Below are positions 48,801 through 60,800 of a DNA stretch of 64,000 nt, in pieces. Source of the stretch: Apostichopus japonicus (taxonomy: Eukaryota; Echinodermata; Holothuroidea; Aspidochirotida; Stichopodidae). Each line of letters opens with the position of its first letter. Positions within the stretch are counted from its first letter, which is position 1. A model generated the notes under the pieces. The model was not told the DNA's origin and did not search any database. It saw nothing but the letters and a program-made list of their open reading frames with translations. Where the stretch lies: positions 40,430,111-40,494,110 of the forward strand of contig NC_092576.1 in NCBI RefSeq assembly GCF_037975245.1, read 5' to 3'. A program made the translations under genes and the position numbers.

Positions 48801-51800
48801 ATCCCTTTGATGAAGAATTAATTATTTTCGATGTTATATCATGAGGTTGAACAATTTAACCTGTTTAATTGTGTTACACAAATTGACTTCGACTTTGACT
48901 GCAATGACTCATGTATCTCATAAAGGGAGCTCAAACATTGTTGTATGAGTATAGTTCTTATTAATGTTTTATTCTCATCCGTGCAACTCCCAAAGAAAGA
49001 TAGGACTTTTCAACTAGGTGGAAATAAGAATTACGGATTGCATTTATAGCGTACGGCTGTTCAGCAGTTATAAGCATATGTTCACAAAATATATAGTTTA
49101 TTTGTGATAAATTCAATTGATGCCAACTGCAGTACCGTAGCCAGCGGAGGGGAGGGGTAAGCTGCCCCGTGAGATTTCCACTTCCTAAACGAAAGTAGCC
49201 CTAAGGTAATGTAAACGCCTGGACAATATGCTCTGTTTCAATTAGTTTAGCAAAATTACCATACGATTTCTTCTGATTTCATTAGTTAGTATTGTTCAAT
49301 CTCACTATTCTAGGCACGCATTGTAGGAATTGCGTTCAAAACGAGCACAACATTTAATTTTAGCCGCTCATCAAGTATTGTACGATCGCGGATAAAATTA
49401 GCGTTTTTTCAGCAGTTTTTTTAAGAACAATAAATCTAGAGAACTCTCCAGACTTAACCTGCATGAACTTATGTAAAATTACGATTCATAAATATATTGG
49501 TTACGTTTATATACTTTATATCTCCTATAAGTTACCCAATAGTGCTTCTTAAATGTACTTATGATACCATGTGTGTGAATCTTGTAGACATTTCTATAAC
49601 TAAATGACTTGATTCTTGTGTACCCATTTTAAGTATGTTTCAGTATTGGGTTTAAGTTTCAATTTGATTAATCATGATAGGGGCCATAATTTACACTCGG
49701 ATGTACATTAGATAAGTCTTTCTTAAACTAAGTCTAATCACTTTTCAGTTGTGACTTTTGTTAAATGATATTGGTCACTGGCATATCAATTCAGGAATTC
49801 AGGGACTTCTTAACCCGGTCCCCGCCAGTTAAAGGATTTGCGCCAAGTCGCTCGCAGACTCCTGTTTCATCTATGCTTATTCCTATAACACCCTCCATCA
49901 GCAACCCCCTCCCCCCACACCCGACGTTTCAATTCAGGTTGACGCTCCGTGGTACTTATGTATCCAAAAAACGTTGGTCAAAGCTTTGCCAAACAAAATA
50001 AAACCACGACAGCTAATGAAATTCAATTGCCAAACAGTGATACGTTGATCACATTTTTTTTCGATATAAAATTCGCTTTTGTTAAGACATTACATATCGT
50101 AGGTAACTGTTTAGAGGGCTTCTGTATGAGGAAAGTTGTCCTGTATATTACACAGACAATTTATTGCACAAGGGTTGAAAGCACTGAATAGCATGTATTG
50201 TGTAAGGTGAATTTCACATAAATATTGGATTTTGTAACCAGTGGTATGATGCCCCCACATGCGAAAAGTAATTGTAAGAAAAATCCTTTTAAAAAACGTA
50301 TAATTCTAGCTACGTTCCCATCTATGACCCTTTTTAACCTGTTAGGATGATTGCAAGCTGTTGTCGTGATAAACGTTACGTAAGCAAGAGCATCATACTT
50401 GTTTAATGGACGGTCAAATAGATCAATTTCGCATTAAAACATCAATCTGCACATATCATCCTGTGTTTTGTTTTACATTTGTATTCCTAGGTTCAGGATG
50501 AATTAAGTCTACCCAGGTTGTGTTCCGAGACAATTAAGCTACGGGGTACTGATAGTAGACAAGTCCAGAGCTCTACGATAGTACTCCTAGAAGTTGCATC
50601 GAGCCTCAATGTAAGATACTTCTACTTTATCACATGGATGTAGAATCATGTACATCCATCACATTAGTTAGTGATGTACGTCTTTTCTGTATGCCGATTT
50701 CTTTTTACCAATCGTATGTTTTGCTTTACTTATGTTATTTAATGATACTCTTATATTAGGAGGTAAATAATATACCAAGTTCTTGGATTGATACATAACG
50801 ATCACGGATCTTATGATGATAATTTTATTTGACATGTTTTTAAATTCATTAAAGCTACGGCTTTGAGAAACTCAATATAGAGATAGCATATATACTTTAA
50901 TAAATGTCAGGCAGGAAAGAACCTGATAGATGACAAAAATATAAATTTATTTCGGAAGCAACGAACGAGCAGATACAGTCATCATGTTTGCGAATGTGAC
51001 CACGTGGTCATTTGATGATGTGTATAATGCAGTGTTAAGATGACTGTCGAAGGAACATACACCTACCAAAGGAATCATGAATTAACTGTCATAAAGTGTT
51101 AGAGTAGTCCATAATTAGCATCATCCGGTGACGGAACATCAGGTGTAATTAACTAGTTATCTCTAGGGTTAGTTGTAATTATTTCAATATTGCAGTAAAA
51201 TGCGATGCAAGAACGGTTATTGGAATGTTCTGTATTATCTCATAATCCAACCCTCATTAATGTCTAGAATTTCACCGGTTGATTTTCTTAATTCATACCA
51301 ATAGACAGAAGCTGTGGTATTCATAATTGTAGTAGGTTACCATACATTGTAATTACAAGCTGGGAAACTGTTTTTCTACTTCGAACCGTTCATATTACAA
51401 TATATGTCTAATAGAACCTACAAAAATGCGGTACTTCACAAATAAGCTTTAAAACATACCGTTAAGTATTTGTATTATCCTATATTACGTCATCGTAAAT
51501 ATGAATTGGGGCGAAGTTAGCTTAGGGCTCAATTGTAGTAGTAACTGTCAACATATAGAGTGACCATTTCCTGCTTGATATATATACATCATAGCATTTG
51601 TAGGTTTTCCGACAGTAACGCCAGTCACTCGGAGTGAAACACACGAGAGGTGGTTTTAGTTAATGAAGTGTAATTTTGGAAATAAAAATTGTATTCGTTT
51701 TTTAACATTACTATATTTACTCCAGACAGATTGCTCATACGGCCTGCTAACATAAAATGACATATGAAGGAAACGTTCTTCATATAAGTACATCGAAAAT

Positions 51801-54800
51801 GAAACCACAAACAAATACACAAAGATGTTCATCAACAAACTGAATTCGTTGTGATACCAACGATATAGTCTAATATATAGATCCTCGTTATTAATTAAGC
51901 CCCTTCATCACTATCGCTTGTCGTAACATATATAGGAAGTGCGCCATCTATTTACTAAACACTGAATCAATGTCAATTGCTTAACTTCGACTATTTACTA
52001 AATATACTTAACGTAAACGTCAACATTTCGGTATTTAAAATATACTCGTATAAGTAATTTTACACTAAATGTGATAGAAAATAGACATAACTTAATTATT
52101 ATTTCCTATTGACAGATGGACTGCTGGAAACGAATATCAGTAGTAAAAAAAATTTCAATTATTTAAGATACGTCCTTTCATCCTTACACAAACACCTGTT
52201 TTTTTTTTAAAGTATTAACAATCCTACTGTCGAAGGAAACTAGACCTAATAAAATAACAATGAATTTACTGTCATTAAGTTTTAGAGTAGCCCATAATTG
52301 GCATCATCGGGTGACGGAACATCAGGTGTAATTAACTAGTTATTTCTAGGGTTATTTTTAATTAATTCAAGATTGCATAAAATACGATGCAAGAACGGGT
52401 AGTGGAAAGTTTTGTATTATCTCATAAACCTCAGTAATGTCACCGGTTGATTTACTTATTCATACCAATGGACAGAAGCTGTGGTATTTACAACTATAGT
52501 AGTTTACCATATATTGTAAGTACAACCATAATACTAATGGACACTTTGTATAACGCCTGTATCCGACCGAAGGTGCTCATGGCGCATTTCAGAAACAACA
52601 GAAAAAGGTTACATACATAAAATTTGGAACAGGTAAGTTTTTAGATTTGAAACGTGAAAAGTAATAGTTCCTCATATAAATACACCGAATATGGAAACCA
52701 CAAACAAATACACAAATATGTTCATCAACAAACTGAAGTCGTTGTGATACCAAAAATATTGTATAATATATAGATACTCATTATTAATTAAGCCCCTTCA
52801 TCACTTTCGCTAGCCGTGACATATATAGGAAGTGCGCCATCTATGCCCAAACAAGGAATCAATGTAAATTGCTTAACTTCGACTATTTACTAAATATACT
52901 CCAACGGATACGTCAACATTTCGGTAATTAAAGTAATTTAATAAGTACATTTTTATAAGTAATTTTACTTTAAATGTGATAGAAGATAAACATTACTTAG
53001 ATTATTTCCAATTGAGAAATGGACTGCTGGAAACGAATATCAGTAGTGAAAGAATTTCAACTATTTCAGAAACTTCCTTTCATCCTGTTTATACTTTACA
53101 AAAAAAAACAGGTGTTAACACCTGTTTTTTGTAAAGTATAAACAATCCTACCGTCTGCAGTGATCAATGTACGTACACTTCTGTTGTCATTGTAAGATTC
53201 AGCTCTTGTGTAGGTAGTTGTGCTTTGTGACTTACAGAGTGATTTATTGTTTATTAATGAATACTGCATGGGATGATACAATTATAATAATACCTAAAGG
53301 TAGGTGTTATTTAAAGTGAATGATGTAGGCCTACCTATCTTACGCATACTGTATACATATAGTGTATCACTTGGAAAGAAATTATACAAAACTGTTATAT
53401 TTTGTCTGTTTAACACCGGAATCGAGTTTGAATAGTTTCCTTACTGCACGTACGTATGACAGCTACTTACTTCAATATGTTGACATATCAAGTAATGGAT
53501 TAAATGTGTTATTAATATGTGTCACGATTATAACATGAAGTTTTATATCCAAAAACCATGAAAGTTGTTGTTATCGCTTAGGCATTTTTAATTAACTAAA
53601 AAACAGTTATAGCTAGGGGCGTCGCCAGACATTTCAATCTTGGGGGAAGGGGAGTTAAAGAAGGGCACAACACTTAATTAGGGGTACAATGTCTTTTTGC
53701 GAATGCTCTCCTGGGGAAGGGGAGACATATTTGATTACAGTGGCGTAGGAAGGTACTTTTGAGTGGGGGGCTGAAGACTGATGGCCGGCCTGGTGGAGGG
53801 GTCTAAGGGGAGGGGGTGTCCCCCTCCCCTTTGGAATTTGTTTGCATTTCCAGGTGGCCTCAGATGCAATTTGGTGCAATATAGCACACGTCAACACCCA
53901 ATCCATTTTGTAAATAATTTTGCATTTTCACCTGGCCTTTTAGATGCAATTTGGTGCTCCAAATGAGATTTTTTTCTCATTTGGAAATGAAAAAGGGGTT
54001 TTCTGACTCGCGGAGCGGGGGGGCGGAATGATACTTCCGCCCCCACATTTTTCACTTGGGGGCTGGTGCCCCCAGCCCCCCGGTTCCTACTCCCTTGTTT
54101 GATTAAGTAAGAATCCTTCGATGTAACCTGGTGCTTTATTTTGGAACTTAGAGTAATTTTATTTTCAATAATGTTCGGGTTTAGTCGATCCGATAATTAT
54201 GTTTGTAATTGAGGCGGATAAAAAAGGGGCAGAAATGGAAATTAACCCTTTTGCTTTGATGTTTTTAAATAAGAGTGTTGAAATTTAAATTTAAATTCAT
54301 GTAGGGTAGTAGTGAAGTTTAACCGCTTGCGATTTACGCCGGTGCCTATGTGACCTTGTTAGTGAGAAAACTGGTTACTGCAATGGTCGGTCGAAAGTAG
54401 TTTTACTGAAGAACATAATCCATATCGTCCTTGGAAAAAAACGTTTTTGTTTGATTATTGTTTTAACACTACAAATCGCATCTGGGGGCGATTTTTTGGG
54501 GTGATAAATTACTTAAAATATGCAAATTTTTAAACTATCTTAGATATTTTTCGAAATGATTTCAAAGTTTGATATGCTGCAACCGTCACTATTTGCATAC
54601 TTATTTCATAGAGTTTTGATTTACATTGCCTTATCTTAATTTGGCTGATTAAGTTCTATCGATATGCCAATCTGATGGGATTGGATTTCTAAAGAATATC
54701 TTTCAAATTGACTATTTGTAGAGAAAAACTTGACAAAACTAATACTTTATAAAAGCTAAGGAAACGCTAATTATGACATTGATTACAGGTAAAGCCATAT

Positions 54801-57800
54801 AACCCCTCGTACTTTATAGTAGCGCATAATGTAGAATAAACATATTGAAATGCGTCGATCTGCGCCTGTTTCTTCCGGGAACGGGGTCCATTGTTGAAAG
54901 GAAAGTTGTGTGGCCTGGGCTGGATTGTTAATTGTGAAACATTCATTCACTAATAGGCAAATGGAATAAAAAAAAACATTATCACCTAGAGAGAATAACC
55001 AGGGGGTTAAAGTATTTATTCGGAGAAATAGTTAAACGATTGTAAACATATATTTGTTATTGTAATTCTTTAGAGTTGTGTATTCACCAAAATAAAATAT
55101 GATCACGTACTCTATGTTTGGTGCCTACATTTTAATTTTGTGAATGATAGAAGATTGATCACAAATTAAGTGCAGACAACATCATCGTTATATTATGAAA
55201 TTTTAGTTCTATTATTGATTAACTACAGATATCGGGAAGGGCTAGTCAATTGTAACGGGCTGTTAACGTCAGGAATGTTGTATGGCCTCGCCTAGTTTGG
55301 CTGTAGTAAAAGATTAACGAACTGAATTAAAGGCAAATGAAATTAAATATCATAACTGCAGAAAGAATAACAAATGCGAGGAGAGAGTGGGGCTAATTAT
55401 TTGATCTGGATCAAAGTTATACGATTTTAAGCATACATGCGGTTTTCGTCAATCGATTAGAGCTGCTTAAGTGTATTGACAAGAAACACAATGATCACGT
55501 GTTTGTTTGGTCGAAAAATTCGCAGCAAGCGTGGACAAAGTGAAAGTCGTTTTTTAACGTTATGAACTGACTAAAGTGAACGTGATTCCAAAATATATAA
55601 TTGTCAATTTCTGTATCAAGTTGATTAAATTGTGTAGTTTAATATGTGGAAACATAGGTACTTACATTCAAAATGAATATTACATGTTTTCTTAAATTTA
55701 TAGCTATTTGTTGATTATTTCATTTGTTTCCATACATGTTATATGTTTGCTATCTTTAGGCTTACTATGTACTTGTCTATTTTTTTAGGAAACATGACTG
55801 TGATCTTTCTTTCCTATTCTTCAGATTCCAATATCTGATCTATACCTACAACGGTCATTCAGTGGATTTGACGGTAAAGATATCAGACTTGAGTCCGGTC
55901 TATGTTTATCAAGCCTATCATCAGTAAAGAAGATATCCATCAACAGAAATAACCTTGAACTCAGCGAGGAAGAAGTGATCGGATTAATAAAATATATAAT
56001 AAATTCACCAAGATTCAAGGAACTACGGTATGTGGTAATTCACATTTTATTGGAAGGGTGGGCAATACGATGGGAGGATAGGATAGCAAGAGTGTGAACT
56101 ATGAAGGTACGTGTCAGGGGTTAGGAGAAGAGCATCTTGAAGTTATATTTCTTTCATTCCAATGCAGGTTATTAATCAAACTGTTACCAATATATAGTAC
56201 ATAGTTTAAAGGATTTCCAACTGAGAATTTCCTTAAATTTTAATTCGTGCGGTATCCTATAGTGATACAGAAACAAGAAATCTGGTAAACACAATCAAGA
56301 ACATTATGATAGAGATTTTACTTGGTGCTATCAGAGAGGGGTTTGTTTAGTTAAATCCTTTTTAGAGTAGCGTCCATGGTATAAATGAGGATATTTTAGT
56401 GTTTGGTGTAGGTAACCTGTGTTTTGTAAAAGTAAAATAGTCAGGGTCGCGTATGAAACTGTACTTCACAGCACTGTGTGTTTATTTATAATATTCCTGG
56501 AATGATGCATAAGGACGGGTTGTAGTTATCATTATAATATTATGTAAGTTTGCACATAGCGGGTTATATTACTTTTGTTTATATCACGTGTTTGTTTTTT
56601 ATTAATCCCACCAAAAGTGTGCCGATACATCCACACCTTCCAAACACCTCTCTTCACAAATGAAATGATGCAAAAATTCCATTCATATTCATCTCAATTA
56701 TTACCGTGATGGCACAATACATTCTTTGATTTTATAACATGTGAAATATATTTATTTAACTTCATCATTGTTTCCCCTTTGAAGGCTTCACAACTGTAAA
56801 CTGCCGTCTTCGATCAAACCAGATATCATTCCAGAAGAAGCAAGTTCAAGGAATATTAAAGGTCCGGTTCATATTAGCAATATTAATCATTCAGATAATT
56901 TATTTTGAAGCAAAATGTGTCACTTCATTTCTCATGAGGTTGCAAAGGTTGGATAAGGAGGGGCAAAATGAGAATGAATTTTCGTACTTTAATCAGCAGA
57001 GATAAACTTCGAATCTTCATCTAAGCTGTGATTAACAGGAATATAATTTTACAACTTTAGTCACTTGCTAAACCAAACAAGTTCTTTAAAACTCGATTGT
57101 CTAAAACAAAGTTCCCAATGGCATTTTCCTGAATGACAACAAACATTAGTTACTGTACAGACTATGTTACGGATATAATACCGACTTTAACAGACAATTG
57201 TTAACCGACTCACCCTATGTTTATGTTCTTAATGTTAACTAGCAGACAAACGCATTGGCTTTTCTTTTATTGGTAAACGGCGACAACAGGCAACAGCCCA
57301 CATTCCGAAGTATGATAAAGATATCCCTGAAAATGGAAGGAGCAGTTTTCCTACTAAAAATTCTCTCTCTTGTAAAATACATACCTGATACTGAATTCAC
57401 AGAATGTAAATCCATCGACTGATTAGTTTACTAAGTTATTGTGTTTCTGTCAACTCTGAGTGTGAAGTTCCTTTATATAGTTGAAATAAGAGCAACATTA
57501 CTTTCATTAGATACTCACAATGTTATTATTTGAATGAAAATAAGCACTGTTTCGTTGGAGGTATTAACCTAGGGAACACAGAGAACACTTTATTTTAAGG
57601 ATTCACTCCCCGAATTTCGCTCCGCTTAAGTAAAACTTCTATATATATAACACGTGGAAATACCTAAGTTTTAATACACGTAATTCCCATTGCAATTGGT
57701 CACGGAACATAAGTTGGTCATCGATATTCGAACTTGCCCAAGTTCACTGCACCATGGGCACGACACAACACATTGAACATGATGATACATTTTCCCGCCA

Positions 57801-60800
57801 TCTTGACGCCGAAGTGTTTCCCAAGCTAAAAGCAACAGTGTAAATTTCCAGGAAATGTGGGCGGAGTTAGCATTGACTAATGACAATGTTGGCGAAAGAA
57901 GTTTTACCAGTCGTAATTTATGATTGGTTGCCGTTTTAATAAAATGTAATCGTAAACACGAGCATAAGCGACCACTGATACTTGTCCTATATGTAGCGTT
58001 TCTATGTTGCACTCCCGGCATGATGCCAAACAAAATATTTCGGAATGCAGGGTATTGCATTTTCCATGGGCCATTGCTGGTTATTTTTTATTAGAAACAG
58101 GGATGTAGCTAAGGCCTGATGATTGGGGGGGGGGGGGGGTGGAGTGGCTGAAATTTCAACTGGATGGGTTTTGGAGCCAGAAAATTCCGACTGCTGCCTT
58201 GTTGCAGTTTTGTTCCGAACATTTTTCGATACATTTGTACCATTGGCCCTCACTCCACAAACGTTTTAATCACTCTGGTTAAGCAAGTAAGCAGCTGAGT
58301 ATAGTTATCTGCTTGAAGGCTACATAGACTACTGACTACAAAAGCTATGTTAATGTAACAAAGGGGCAAACGTTTTTTTTTTTTTCCAACAAACTATATT
58401 CGACGACATAGTGAATTACCAAAAATACAGTGCTTTTTCCTAGCGCGCTTAATATTATTTTATTTCGGTGGGGTTGGGGATATTTATCACTCACATGAAA
58501 AAAAAAATCAATTGTTCACTTCATTCCAACTGAGCATTTGGAATGAAGTGAACAATTAAACATTTTGCAGAAAAATGTTCAATTGCTCAGTTAAAGCAAC
58601 TGAACAATCCAACATTTTTCTGATGTTTGATAAGATTTTATCTTGTTGTGTAAACATTTTACTGAAAAATGTCAACTTATGGGGCAAATTTTTTCTTATG
58701 TTGAGTGCACTTCTAAGCTAAGATTAGCAGTGAGTGTTTTAATCGTATATCATAGAGACAATGTATATCCTGAACTTACTTGAAGTAAGCGAACAGGGTC
58801 AACCCACCCAATAGCAAAATTAATACATAAATTAACCGAATTGAAACTGACAAACCTTGTACAGTAGTTCTGCTAGGCATTTTTTTTTAGAGTATTCAAA
58901 ATCATACGAAGTTTTGTATGGTGGAATATAAGGATCGCGAGATACAATTTCTCAAAGTGACAAGGAAAACGTGGTAAATATGACTGATTAAATGTCAATC
59001 TTGACCGAAAATTTTAGGTCACTCACAAATTACAAGAATATATGAAAATAAGAGTGCGACAGTCGGAAATTCCGATTGTCGCACTCAAATTTTCCAACTA
59101 TCGTCAGTTTTACCAAGACTGGGGTGGTCTGACACACCCACCCACCCCCCACCCCCCCCCCCCCCCCCCCTCTAGCGACGTCCCTGATTAGAAGTAAACA
59201 TTAGAAGAATCACGGGGCAGTGAGCCGATAAGATACATTTTTCGTGTTCTAGTCATCGTCCTTTATCTTTTAGTTTGGTCGGAAACATGAGAGTTGGGCG
59301 GTTTGTGAGGTGGTTGGAGTACTGAAGGGTGCAAGTAAACATTCAGAAAGTGTTGAAAATGGTGTAAGGTGAATTAAAGATTTCTTTTTTTCTTTTCAGT
59401 CTTAAAGAATCACGGGGCAGTGAGCCGATAAGATTCATTTTTCATGTTCTAGTCATCGTCCTTTATCTGTTAGTTTGGTCGGAAACACGGGAGTTGGGCG
59501 ATTTGTGGGGTGGTTGGAGTACTGAAGGGTGGACCAGGGTGTCATAGCCAATGGGACGGCGAACAAACTTGGAGTAGTTCTATATCTTCCATCCACATTA
59601 CAGTCATAGGCAGACAATGCTTTATACTTTCTATATTGTTCAGACCTAGTTTTACTTTGATACTTATGTCAGCAATATTTGATATGATGACGTGTAATAC
59701 ATTTACGAAAACATTAAAGTAGACCTGAAAATGATCGCGAAATGCCAATGTTTCTGAAGTTCTTGCGTGGAGCATTTAAGTACTGTCCCAGCCCTTACAT
59801 GATCGATTCTTTGCCCAAACCCACCCCCCCACCCTTTCCAACAAATAACTTCTCTACGCCTCTGTCCTCGATGTAACTTTGCCAATAAAATTGATAACGA
59901 GAAATCAACTACAACTGGCCCACATCATGTAGACCCTGTACCCCTTTCAGCTGCTTTGAATTGAAAAAAAAATAGTTTTCTACTGCGCACTCGCATCGGC
60001 AAATTTTACACTCAGAAACAATCTGGCCACGTCCAATAAAAATGGGAAATGCGGATAAAAATATCAACGTAAACGATGATAATTTCTCCAGTCTTTCTGT
60101 AACCGAGCAACTCAATCATTCCTGATAAACAATTCATGTTGGTCGTCCGTCCAGGGTACGTCATTCAGTGCACCTGTTGCTACATCTGAGTCAAGACAAA
60201 GGAATGCCGTCTCTTGGTGTAATATGCAAATTATTAATGTTACTGTGCCGCGCGGTTAAAACTTAACCCGTTGCGACACATACCCGTTTCTGGAAGCTGT
60301 TGTAGAAGTAACTGTTGTATCAATGTAAAGTACTGTATGGTACTAAAAAAGACGGTTTTCCTCAGGTGGTAGAGAAAAGGGGTGTTTCGGTTAACTCAAT
60401 CTCTTTGTATAGTATTTGGATACATAAAATGACCATGTACATGCAGTGTCTATTTCACTTGAAGTAAGCTCTGCTTAGCATTTTAATCCTTTGTGGATCT
60501 TTATTGGAATCAATACGAAATGTATTGTTTGACGCCAGTATTTAACGGTAAGCATTTCTTAAATTGTTGAGCTTCAAAATCCATTAAAAAAGTATGTTTT
60601 CATGAAGGTTTTAAAAAATCGACTTACAGCTAGGATAGGAAAATAATAACAAAACCACAACGAAAGTTGTTCTATTATCCAAATGAAATACATGTTTATC
60701 GTACCGAGATCTGAAAAAAACGGTCGGCCATTTGTTCTTCTTTTCATTGCGCTAATACTAGTTCGGAATATGTGGCAACCTTTACAAAATCCGAATAGAG

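Larger units (their letters stand above)
50611..55824 (+). other. Intron 12
   Basis: A 5.2-kb GT-AG intron separating the two cassette copies. It holds a tandem duplication of about 1 kb, a palindrome and a hAT-like element, all listed separately. The rest shows nothing recognisable. Confidence 0.6.
58098..59186. mobile_element. Hairpin-rich hAT-like element, 1.09 kb
   Basis: The ends CAGGGATGTAGCTA and its inverted counterpart TAGCGACGTCCCTG match in 12 of 14 bases. Flanks are ATTAGAAA (58090-58097) and ATTAGAAG (59187-59194), an 8-bp target duplication with one change, as for hAT elements. A G run lies inside the left end and a long C run inside the right end, mirrored. No transposase frame is visible. 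Three strong internal hairpins are listed separately. Confidence 0.75.

Noticed and set aside
49132-49160. CAGTACCGTAGCCAG-like hAT terminus
   Set aside because: No partner end or target duplication was found nearby, so an element cannot be delimited.
57671-58060. 129-codon minus-strand open frame
   Set aside because: No domain is seen, and the sequence looks like decayed intronic DNA next to the hAT-like element.
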